NCBI RefSeq assembly: GCF_001856665.1
Contig: NZ_CP017781.1
Coordinates: 2,017,501-2,081,500, forward strand
Direction of reading: 5' to 3'
Length of the DNA stretch: 64,000 bases
Origin: Rhodobacter xanthinilyticus
GTDB taxonomy: Bacteria; Pseudomonadota; Alphaproteobacteria; Rhodobacterales; Rhodobacteraceae
The position numbers and the translations under genes are program-made. Below, piece after piece: positions 57,047 through 64,000 of the stretch. Under the pieces are notes generated by a model. The model saw nothing but the letters and a program-made list of their open reading frames with translations. It made no database searches and had not been told where the DNA came from. The stretch's first letter is position 1. Every line of letters starts with the position of its first letter.

Positions 57047-58177
57047 TCAGAGCGGCGCGATATCGCCCTCGGCGCGGCGCGCGTGGAACTCCGCCTCGAA
57101 CTCCGCAAACCGCCCCGCCGCGATCGCCTCGCGCATGCCCTGCATGATCTCCTGGAAATAATGCAGGTTGTGCCAGGTGAGCAGCATCCCTGAGATCATC
57201 TCGCCCGCGCGGAACACATGGTGCAGATAGGCGCGCGAATAGCCGGTGCAGGCCGGGCAGGAGCAGGCCTCGTCGAGCGGGCGCGGGTCGTCGGCATGGC
57301 GGGCGTTCTTGATATTGACCTGACCGCGGCGCGTCCAGGCCTGGCCCGTGCGCCCCGAGCGCGAGGGCAGCACGCAATCCATCATGTCGACGCCCCGCTT
57401 GACCGCGCCAACGATGTCATCGGGCTTGCCCACCCCCATCAGATAGCGCGGCTTGTCCGCGGGCAGGAACCCGGGCGCGTAATCGAGAACGCCAAACATC
57501 GCCGCCTGCCCCTCGCCGACCGCAAGCCCGCCGATCGCATAGCCGTCGAACCCGATCGCCTTCAGCGCCTCGGCGCTTTCCTCGCGCAGCTCGCGCGTGA
57601 CGCCGCCCTGCATGATCCCGAAGAGCGCATGCCCGGGCCGGTCGCCAAAAGCGTCGCGCGAGCGCTGCGCCCAGCGCATCGAGAGCCGCATCGCGCGCGC
57701 GACCTCCTCGTCGGTGGCCGGCAGCGCCGGGCATTCATCAAAGGCCATGACGATATCCGAGCCCAGAAGCCGTTGAATCTCCATGCTTCTTTCGGGGCTG
57801 AGAAAATGTTTCGAGCCGTCGATATGGCTCGAAAACGTCACCCCCTCCTCGGTCATCTTGCGCAAGGAGGCGAGGCTCATCACCTGAAACCCGCCCGAGT
57901 CGGTCAGGATCGGCCGCTCCCAGTTCATGAACTTGTGCAAGCCCCCGAGCCGCGCGACCCGCTCGGCGGTGGGGCGCAGCATCAGGTGATAGGTGTTGCC
58001 AAGGAGAATATCCGCCCCCGTCGCGCGCACACTTTCCGGCAGCATCGCCTTGACCGTCGCCGCCGTGCCCACCGGCATGAAAGCGGGCGTGCGGATCTCG
58101 CCGCGCGGGGTCGAGATGACGCCGGTGCGCGCCGCACCATCGGTGGCGTTCAGGGTGAAGGCGAAGTTTTGCGCCAT
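57047..58177 (-). CDS. tgt: queuine tRNA-ribosyltransferase
   Basis: 376 aa; exchanges G34 for preQ1 in tRNAs with GUN anticodons. Base-recognition [13 protein letters not shown], nucleophile region [16 protein letters not shown] and GGLAVGEG, zinc site [16 protein letters not shown]. The ATG at 58177 follows CAGGAGGCCCCC. Works upstream of gluQ (27344) in making glutamyl-queuosine. queA and other queuosine genes are not in the window. Confidence 0.96.
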   Translation of the reverse strand: MAQNFAFTLNATDGAARTGVISTPRGEIRTPAFMPVGTAATVKAMLPESVRATGADILLGNTYHLMLRPTAERVARLGGLHKFMNWERPILTDSGGFQVMSLASLRKMTEEGVTFSSHIDGSKHFLSPERSMEIQRLLGSDIVMAFDECPALPATDEEVARAMRLSMRWAQRSRDAFGDRPGHALFGIMQGGVTRELREESAEALKAIGFDGYAIGGLAVGEGQAAMFGVLDYAPGFLPADKPRYLMGVGKPDDIVGAVKRGVDMMDCVLPSRSGRTGQAWTRRGQVNIKNARHADDPRPLDEACSCPACTGYSRAYLHHVFRAGEMISGMLLTWHNLHYFQEIMQGMREAIAAGRFAEFEAEFHARRAEGDIAPL

Positions 58178-58281
58178 GGGGGCCTCCTGCGGATCAGGCG
58201 CCGGGTGTAGCGCAAGCGCGCCCCGATGGGAAGCCGGGCGATCGCCCCTGCCCCGCCGCGCGCCCGGGCCCGACGGCGGCA

Positions 58282-58348
58282 TGCGTATTTTTGCCAAGAA
58301 GAAACGGCAAGCGCGCGCCTTCTCCCTTCTTCTTGGTCCAAATACGCA
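58282..58348. repeat. imperfect palindrome, family C copy 3
   Basis: Left arm 58282-58303 is TGCGTATTT-TTG-CCAAGAAGAA. The right arm 58327-58348 is the inverse of TGCGTATTT-GGA-CCAAGAAGAA. Lies between holC (ends 58388) and tgt (starts 58177), both on the reverse strand. Confidence 0.88.
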
Positions 58349-58387
58349 AAAGCACCGCCGCAAGGGGCGCGCGGCCGGGCCTGAGCC

Positions 58388-58846
58388 TCACGCCTCCGCT
58401 TTCTTCTGCCACCGCCCGCTTTCGTCGTTCCAATATTGCGCCTTCGCCCCCGCCCTGGTCAGCGCGCGCCACTGGCCGCGGGCGTGCTCGACCGCCTGCC
58501 CGTCATGGCCGTCAAAGAGGATCCAGACCCGCTCATGCGCCTCGGTCTCGGCGGCGCTGACCTCCGCGCCATGGACCGACATCACCGCCTGAAACCGCCC
58601 CGCCCCCGCCACCGGCCCGGTGGTGAGCAGCACTGGTTGGAGCGCATCATGGGGCCCGCCCGCAAGGCCATGGGCCAGGAACCCCTCCTCGGGGCCGAGC
58701 CAGAGCCGATGATCGAACCGCGCCATCTGATCGGGCGCGCGGCCGCGCAGCTCCACCCGCCAGCCCTGCTCGAGCGCGCGCGCGAGCAGCATCGCCACGA
58801 CATCCTCCACCGGCGATTGGGTCACATGATAAAAGAGCGCCGGCAT
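58388..58846 (-). CDS. holC: DNA polymerase III chi subunit
   Basis: 152 aa; links the clamp loader to single-strand binding protein. ALFYHVTQSPVEDVVAMLLARALEQGWRV, DQMARFDHRLWLGPEEGFLAHG, ERVWILFDGHDGQAVEHARGQW and the terminal tail are typical of HolC. The start overlaps the pepA stop by one base, so it is translated by coupling; pepA-holC is a common pair. Confidence 0.92.
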   Translation of the reverse strand: MPALFYHVTQSPVEDVVAMLLARALEQGWRVELRGRAPDQMARFDHRLWLGPEEGFLAHGLAGGPHDALQPVLLTTGPVAGAGRFQAVMSVHGAEVSAAETEAHERVWILFDGHDGQAVEHARGQWRALTRAGAKAQYWNDESGRWQKKAEA

Positions 58847-60348
58847 CAGCCCTCCTTGGGCTCGAACCGCTCCCGCACCAGCCGGTCGAGCGTCATCACC
58901 CCCCAGCCCGTCGCCCCCTTCGGCGCGAGCGTGGTCTCGCCCGGCGGCAGCGCAACCCCCGCGATATCGATATGGCACCAGGGCGTCTCGTCCTTGACGA
59001 AGCGCTTGAGAAACGCCGCCGCGGTGATCGAGCCGCCCCAGCGCCCGCCGGTGTTCTTGATATCGGCCAGCCGCGATTTGATCAGCGGGTCATAGGCAGG
59101 CGTCAGCGGCATCGGCCAGGCGCCCTCGCCCTCGGCCTTGGCGGCCTTCAGCACCTCATGGGCAAAGCCGTCGTCATTGGTGAATACCCCGGCGTGCTCA
59201 TGGCCGAGCGCGACGATGATCGCCCCGGTCAGCGTCGCCAGATCGATCATCGCGGCGGGGGCGAAGCGCTCCTGCGCATACCAGAGCACATCGGCCAGCA
59301 CGAGCCGCCCCTCGGCATCGGTATTGATCACCTCGATCGTATCGCCCTTCATCGATTTGACGATATCGCCGGGGCGCTGCGCGGCGCCATCGGGCATGTT
59401 CTCGACCAGCCCCACGAGCCCCACGACATTGGCCCGCGCCTTGCGCAGCGCAAGCGTGCGCATCACGCCCGCGACAACCGCCGCGCCACCCATGTCCATG
59501 GTCATCTCTTCCATCCCCGCCGCGGGCTTGATCGAGATCCCGCCGGTGTCGAAACAGACCCCCTTGCCAACGAGCGCGAGCGGCGCGACGGGCCGGGCCA
59601 CGCCGCAGCTGTCTTCCTCGTCGGGCAGGCCCTTCCACTGCATCACCACCACCTTCGAGGGGCTGACCGAACCCTGCCCCACCCCCAGAAGCGCGCGCAT
59701 CCCGAGCCGCTCGAGCTCGGCCTCCTCGAGGATCTCGACCTCGAGCCCGAGCTCCTGCATCGCGGCCAGACGGGCGGCGAAATCATCGGTGGTCAGGATA
59801 TTGGCGGGCTCATTGACCAGATCGCGGGTGAAGAACACCCCCTCGGCGAGCGCCGCATGGGGCGCGGCGCGGCGCGCCACCTCCTCGGGCTTCGCGACCA
59901 TCATCTCGACCGGGCCGAAGCCGGGCTTCTCGGCGGTGTGGTAATCGAACCGATAGGCCCGCAGCGCGAGCCCGAAAGCCACCTCGGCCGCGCGCGGATG
60001 CCCCTCGGCCACGATCAGCGCGCCCTGCGGCCCGAGCCCCTTGGCCACCGTCGCCCCCGCCTTGCGCGCCTCCTCGACCCCCGCCCGGCGCGGCAGCGCG
60101 ATCAGCGTGACCCGCTCCGCCGCGAGCCCCGCCGGATAGCCGATCTCGAGCGCCTCGCCGGGCTTGGCCTTGCCCCAGGCCTCGCTCGCCAGCGCCCGGC
60201 TCAGCGCCCCGCGCGCGAGCTTGTCAAGCCGCCGCCCCGCCGCGCCGAGCCCCGCCCCCGGATCGACGAGCAGCGCAATCGCCCCCTCGCGCGCGGCGAG
60301 GGCAGCGGGATCGGTCTCACGGAACTGGATCGCGACGGGATGGGTCAT
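58846..60348 (-). CDS. pepA: leucyl aminopeptidase (M17)
   Basis: 500 aa, full length. Dinuclear metal site and catalytic lysine in LVGKGVCFDTGGISIKP, MTMDMGGAAVV, and the family signature NTDAEGRLVLAD; GRWGGSITAAAFLKRF near the C-terminus. Soluble hexameric enzyme that releases N-terminal residues from peptides; some relatives also bind DNA. The ATG at 60348 is the first with conserved sequence; upstream in-frame codons read through a palindromic repeat. Confidence 0.95.
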   Translation of the reverse strand: MTHPVAIQFRETDPAALAAREGAIALLVDPGAGLGAAGRRLDKLARGALSRALASEAWGKAKPGEALEIGYPAGLAAERVTLIALPRRAGVEEARKAGATVAKGLGPQGALIVAEGHPRAAEVAFGLALRAYRFDYHTAEKPGFGPVEMMVAKPEEVARRAAPHAALAEGVFFTRDLVNEPANILTTDDFAARLAAMQELGLEVEILEEAELERLGMRALLGVGQGSVSPSKVVVMQWKGLPDEEDSCGVARPVAPLALVGKGVCFDTGGISIKPAAGMEEMTMDMGGAAVVAGVMRTLALRKARANVVGLVGLVENMPDGAAQRPGDIVKSMKGDTIEVINTDAEGRLVLADVLWYAQERFAPAAMIDLATLTGAIIVALGHEHAGVFTNDDGFAHEVLKAAKAEGEGAWPMPLTPAYDPLIKSRLADIKNTGGRWGGSITAAAFLKRFVKDETPWCHIDIAGVALPPGETTLAPKGATGWGVMTLDRLVRERFEPKEG

Positions 60349-60472
60349 GGGGTCCTCGAAGATCAGGGCAGACAGGGCCGGGTTGGCCGGTTCGCCCCCG
60401 AGCCTATGCCGCGCCCGCGGAAATGAAAAGCGCCCATCCCCCGCCGCGCGCCCCGCCCCGCGCGCGGGACAG

Positions 60473-60545
60473 TGCGTATTTTTGCCAAGAAGAAACGGCC
60501 GGGGGAGCGCGGCCCCTTCCCCCTTCTTCTTGGCCCAAATACGCA
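60473..60545. repeat. imperfect palindrome, family C copy 4
   Basis: Left arm 60473-60494 is TGCGTATTT-TTG-CCAAGAAGAA. The right arm 60524-60545 is the inverse of TGCGTATTT-GGG-CCAAGAAGAA. It is in the divergent promoter gap between pepA and lptF (60349-60639), a position where a terminator would not be expected. I see no other clear element in that gap. Confidence 0.88.
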
Positions 60546-60639
60546 AATCCGCCGCCCACCACCGCCGCCCGCCGTGGGGGCTTTCGCGCGCGCCCCGGAC
60601 GGGTTAGAGAGGACAAAACATCCGGGGGGATGAGCAAGT

Positions 60640-61773
60640 TTGACGCGGTTGGACCGATATATTCTGGCGCAGCTGATGGCGCTGTTCGGCTTCTTCGCGC
60701 TGGTTCTGGTGTCGGTCTACTGGGTCAACCAGGCGGTTCGGCTCTTCGACCGGCTGATCGGCGATGGCCAGACGGCCTGGGTCGTGCTCGAATTCACCGC
60801 GCTCACCTTGCCCAATGTGATCCGCCTCGTGCTGCCGGTGGCGGCCTTTGCGGCCAGCGTCTACGCGCTCAACCGCGCCAGCCAGGACAGCGAGCTTGTG
60901 GTGATGCAGGCGACCGGCGCCTCGCCCTGGCGGCTGGCGCGGCCGGTGGCGGTGTTCGGGCTGATCGTGGGGGCGCTGATGGTGGTGCTCGTCAATCTCC
61001 TCGTGCCGCTCGCCTCGGCGCGGCTGGCCGAGCGGCAGGCGCAGATCGCCGAGAATGTCACCGCGCGCTTTCTGATCGAGGGCTCCTTCCAGCACCCCGC
61101 CGCGGGCGTCACGATCTATATCCGCGAGATCACCGAGCTTGGCGAGTTTCGCGACCTCTTCCTCTCCGACAGCCGCTCGCCGAGCCATCGCACCAGCTAT
61201 ACCGCCGAGCGCGCGCTGATCACCCGCTCCGAGACCGGGCCCAAGCTCGTGATGTTCGACGGCATGGCCCAGACCCTGCGCACAGCCGACCAAAGCCTTG
61301 CAATCACGCGGTTTTCCGATTTCACCTATGATATCGGCGCGCTGATGACCGGCGGCGCCTCGGGCCCGCGCGATATCGACAGCTTCGCCACGCTGACGCT
61401 GTTGCGCTTCCCCGAGCGGGTCGGCGCCGAGACCGGGCTCGCGGCGCGCGAGATCGCGCGCGCGCTTCATCAGCGCCTCGCCCAGCCGCTCCTGCCGCTG
61501 GCCGTCTCGCTGCTCGGCGCCGCGATCCTGATGCTCGGCGGCTATTCGCGCTTCGGGCTCTGGCGCCAGATCGCGGGGGCGGTGCTCGGGCTGATCGTGG
61601 TGCAATTCGCGCTCAACGCCGCGGCCTCGGCGAGCCGCGCGATGCCCGAGGCCTGGTGGCTCAGTTACCTGCCCGCGCTGGCCGGGCTCGGCGCGGCGGC
61701 GGCGATCTTGTGGCTCGCGGGGCGGCCGCGCAAGATCTGCGCGCATGCGGACCGCGCGGAGGCCGCGGCATGA
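60640..61773 (+). CDS. lptF: LPS export permease LptF
   Basis: 377 aa. Membrane subunit of the LptB2FG exporter that extracts lipopolysaccharide from the inner membrane. Typical LptF start (LDRYILAQLMALFGFFALVL), SQDSELVVMQATGASPWRL, a periplasmic beta-jellyroll domain (about 130-260) and three C-terminal helices. The start is probably TTG at 60640, about nine bases after GGGGGGA; no in-frame ATG or GTG fits. Stop overlaps the lptG start. Confidence 0.92.
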   Translation: MTRLDRYILAQLMALFGFFALVLVSVYWVNQAVRLFDRLIGDGQTAWVVLEFTALTLPNVIRLVLPVAAFAASVYALNRASQDSELVVMQATGASPWRLARPVAVFGLIVGALMVVLVNLLVPLASARLAERQAQIAENVTARFLIEGSFQHPAAGVTIYIREITELGEFRDLFLSDSRSPSHRTSYTAERALITRSETGPKLVMFDGMAQTLRTADQSLAITRFSDFTYDIGALMTGGASGPRDIDSFATLTLLRFPERVGAETGLAAREIARALHQRLAQPLLPLAVSLLGAAILMLGGYSRFGLWRQIAGAVLGLIVVQFALNAAASASRAMPEAWWLSYLPALAGLGAAAAILWLAGRPRKICAHADRAEAAA

Positions 61774-62876
61774 CGCTCTCGCTCTATCTCGCGCGGCGCT
61801 TCCTGCGCGCGCTCGGGCTCGTGCTCGGCGCGTTCTGGGGGCTTTTGTTCCTGATCGACCTGGTCGAGAAGATCCGCGCCTTCGACGCCGCGCGGGTCGG
61901 GCTTGGTCAGGCCGCCGAGCTCGCCGCGCTCAACGTGCCCGCCTCGCTTTACACGATCTTGCCGCTGATCGTGGTGCTCGCGGCGGTGGTGATGTTCATC
62001 GGGCTCGCGCGCAGCTCCGAGCTCGTGGTGATCCGCGCCTCGGGGCGCTCGGCGCTGCGGATGCTCGCCGCGCCGGTCACGGTGGCGCTCCTCGTGGGCC
62101 TGCTCGCCATCGGCCTTGGCAACCCGATCGTCTCGGCCACCTCGAACCGCTATGAAGAGCTCGTCAGCCGCTACAAGCAGGGCGGGCTCGCCACCGTCTC
62201 GATCGGCCGCGAGGGGGTCTGGATGCGCCAGGGCTCCGACGAGATCGCGGGCGGCCAGGCGGTGATCCGCGCCGCGCGCGCCAATCTCGACGCGACCGAG
62301 CTTTACGACGTGACCTTCCTGATCTTCGCCCCCGACGAGGGCCCGGTGCGCCGCATCGACGCGGGCGCCGCGCGCCTCACGCCCGGCGCCTGGCAGCTCA
62401 CCGATGTCAAGGACTGGCCGCTCGGCGCCTCGACCAACCCCGAGCGCGACGCGACCCGCGCCGAGAGCCTGCGCCTCGAGAGCGACCTGACCGCCGAGCG
62501 CATCCGCGACAGCTTCGGCACCCCCTCGGCGGTGCCGATCTGGGATCTGCCGAGCTTCATCTCGGCGCTGCAAAAGGCCGGCTTCTCGGCGCGCCGCCAT
62601 CAGGTCTGGCTCAACATGGAGCTCGCCCAGCCGCTGGTGCTCGCCGCCATGGTGCTGATCGCGGCGGGCTTCACCATGCGCCCGGCGCGCTTTGGCCATA
62701 CCGGGGTGATGGTGCTTTTGGCCTTCATCGCCGGTCTGGGGGTGTTCTTCTTGCGCAATATCGCGCAGGTTCTGGGCGACAACGGGCAGATTCCGGTGCT
62801 GCTGGCGGGCTGGGCGCCGCCGGCGATCGCGCTGATGCTCGCGATGACGCTGCTTTTGCATCTGGAGGACGGCTGA
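61770..62876 (+). CDS. lptG: LPS export permease LptG
   Basis: 368 aa, partner of LptF with the same layout: MTLSLYLARRFLRALGLVLG, EKIRAF, ARSSELVVIRASGRSALRML, periplasmic domain with GVWMRQGSDE, and C-terminal RNIAQVLGDNGQIPVLLAGWAPP. The ATG at 61770 overlaps the lptF stop, and its own stop overlaps the lptD start, giving a fully coupled lptFGD operon. Confidence 0.94.
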   Translation: MTLSLYLARRFLRALGLVLGAFWGLLFLIDLVEKIRAFDAARVGLGQAAELAALNVPASLYTILPLIVVLAAVVMFIGLARSSELVVIRASGRSALRMLAAPVTVALLVGLLAIGLGNPIVSATSNRYEELVSRYKQGGLATVSIGREGVWMRQGSDEIAGGQAVIRAARANLDATELYDVTFLIFAPDEGPVRRIDAGAARLTPGAWQLTDVKDWPLGASTNPERDATRAESLRLESDLTAERIRDSFGTPSAVPIWDLPSFISALQKAGFSARRHQVWLNMELAQPLVLAAMVLIAAGFTMRPARFGHTGVMVLLAFIAGLGVFFLRNIAQVLGDNGQIPVLLAGWAPPAIALMLAMTLLLHLEDG

Positions 62877-64000
62877 TGGCCGCGCGCGCCGATACCCCTC
62901 GCAACATCGCCGCGCGCCGCGCGCGCGCGCTGGCGCTGTGCTCGGCCGCGGCGCTGGCGGGGCTCTGGGCGCTCGCGCCTGCCCGCGCGCAGGAGGCCGC
63001 CGCGCCCGCCTCCGCACAGGCCCCCGCGCCGGTCGTCGAGCCCGTCGACAATGCCGCCACCCTTCTGGCCGACCGGATCTTGCTCACCGGCTCGGATCAG
63101 CTCATCGCCGAGGGCGCGGTCGAGGTCTATTACCGCTCGAACCGGCTCTCCGCCACGCGCCTCACCTATGACCGCAAGACCGACACGCTCAGCATCGAGG
63201 GCCCGATCAAGCTGATCGAACCGGGCCAGACCGGCTCGGTGATCCTCGCCGAACAGGCCGAGCTCTCGCGCGATCTGCAAGACGGTATCCTGATCGGCGC
63301 GCGGATGGTGATGGCGCGCGAGCTGCAACTCGCCGCCGCCAAGATCGAGCGCCGCGACGGGCGCTATACCGAGCTCGACCATGTCACCGCCTCGTCTTGC
63401 GTGGTGTGCATCACCGACCCGGTGCCGCTGTGGGAGATCCGCGCGAAGAAGATCACCCATGACGCCGAAACCCGCCAGCTTCTGTTCGAGGGCGCGCAGT
63501 TCCGCGCGATGGGCGTGCCGCTCGCCTATCTGCCGCATCTGCGCATGCCCGACCCGACGGTCGAGCGCATGTCGGGCTTCCTGCGCCCCGAGGTCCGCAC
63601 CACCTCGAGCCTCGGCACCGGCATCAAGCTGCCCTATTTCCTCGCGCTGGGGCCCAGCCGCGATCTGACGCTCACCCCCTATGTCTCGACCTCGCGCACC
63701 CGCACGCTGGAGGGGCGCTACCGCCAGGCCTTCGACGCGGGCGCGCTCGAGATCGCCGGCGCGTTCTCGCGCGATGACATCCGCCCGGGCGAGACCCGCG
63801 GCTATCTCTTCGCCGATGGCAGCTTCGCGCTCGCCGATGAGTTCAAGCTCGGCCTGCAGATCCGCACCACCTCCGACGACAGCTATCTGCTCAACTACGA
63901 CGTGACCGACGAGGATCGCCTGTGGTCGGGCGTCACGCTCGAGCGGGTGCGCGCCGAGGAGCTGATCTGGGCGCGGATCGGCAACACCCATTCGATCCGC
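62876..64000 (+). CDS. lptD: LPS assembly outer-membrane protein LptD (3' end outside window)
   Basis: N-terminal 375 residues present. Signal peptide of about 38 aa (to ALAPARA, then QE), an OstA/LptA-like domain (NAATLLADRILLTGSDQLIA, AEGAVEVYYRSNRLSAT), then Cys pair region TASSCVVCITDPVPLWEIRAK and the start of the barrel (GFLRPEVRTTSSLGTGIKLPY). Takes LPS from the Lpt bridge and inserts it in the outer leaflet with LptE. It runs off the right edge in the barrel. Confidence 0.93.
   Translation, partial: MAARADTPRNIAARRARALALCSAAALAGLWALAPARAQEAAAPASAQAPAPVVEPVDNAATLLADRILLTGSDQLIAEGAVEVYYRSNRLSATRLTYDRKTDTLSIEGPIKLIEPGQTGSVILAEQAELSRDLQDGILIGARMVMARELQLAAAKIERRDGRYTELDHVTASSCVVCITDPVPLWEIRAKKITHDAETRQLLFEGAQFRAMGVPLAYLPHLRMPDPTVERMSGFLRPEVRTTSSLGTGIKLPYFLALGPSRDLTLTPYVSTSRTRTLEGRYRQAFDAGALEIAGAFSRDDIRPGETRGYLFADGSFALADEFKLGLQIRTTSDDSYLLNYDVTDEDRLWSGVTLERVRAEELIWARIGNTHSIR

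Noticed and set aside
60349-60546. N-terminal extension of pepA through the gap
   Set aside because: It passes through the family C palindrome and adds an unconserved stretch; the ATG at 60348 gives the normal family length.

Overview
The window is about two-thirds G+C, densely coding and chromosomal. Gene content points to an alphaproteobacterium of the Rhodobacteraceae, probably Rhodobacter sensu lato: ctrA sits beside sciP, there is a polyhydroxyalkanoate (PHA) synthase/phasin pair, iscR lacks the usual cluster cysteines, a LexA box of the alphaproteobacterial GAAC-N7-GAAC type is present, and RTX proteins end in Hint domains. The heme A synthase homologue has lost its catalytic half. That would fit a lineage without aa3 oxidase, such as R. 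capsulatus, but this is inference.

Layout. 1-2.1 kb: iscR (runs off the left edge) divergent from a coupled hydrolase/small protein/HD-domain operon. 2.4-8 kb: icd, two small reverse-strand proteins, tandem YitT membrane proteins, an SMR transporter and typA. 8-10.1 kb: a MocR-type regulator divergent from a DUF1127-like protein, plus an orphan small gene. 10.2-18.7 kb: three reverse-strand Hint-domain proteins of 735, 259 and 1708 aa, two of them carrying long RTX calcium-binding arrays. 19.6-30.5 kb: tRNA-Leu(CAA), a zinc metallopeptidase, a DedA-like protein, dsbB, gyrA, an outer-membrane protein, trmFO, gluQ, hisI, an Fe-S scaffold protein and a soluble chemoreceptor. 30.6-36.2 kb: a 40-aa membrane protein behind a perfect LexA box, then recG, ligA, ctrA and sciP. 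36.3-42.5 kb: mnmA, phaC, a phasin, and a C1 operon (virulence-factor-family protein, methylenetetrahydrofolate reductase, methyltetrahydrofolate:corrinoid methyltransferase). 42.9-50 kb: a DUF2927 lipoprotein, a VWA protein, a second DedA protein, an M48 peptidase, an alpha/beta hydrolase and a cytochrome P450. 50-64 kb: carboxypeptidase Taq, the degenerate ctaA, a HExxH protein, an RNA methyltransferase, a ThiE-like protein, a kinase, a DUF4010 protein, tgt, holC, pepA, and the lptF-lptG-lptD operon (lptD runs off the right edge).

Two observations stand out. First, the 40-aa single-helix protein downstream of recG has a perfect LexA box, a strong ribosome binding site and its own terminator. 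It looks like an SOS-induced small membrane protein and I know of no description of it. Second, eight intergenic imperfect palindromes in three sequence families share one design: an outer stem ending in TATTT (CTTT in one arm), then a mismatched three-base step, then a family-specific inner stem. In all four copies of one family the two arms are different, so the asymmetry appears to be maintained.

All calls are by eye from the sequence. Family names rest on recognised motifs; no database search was run.
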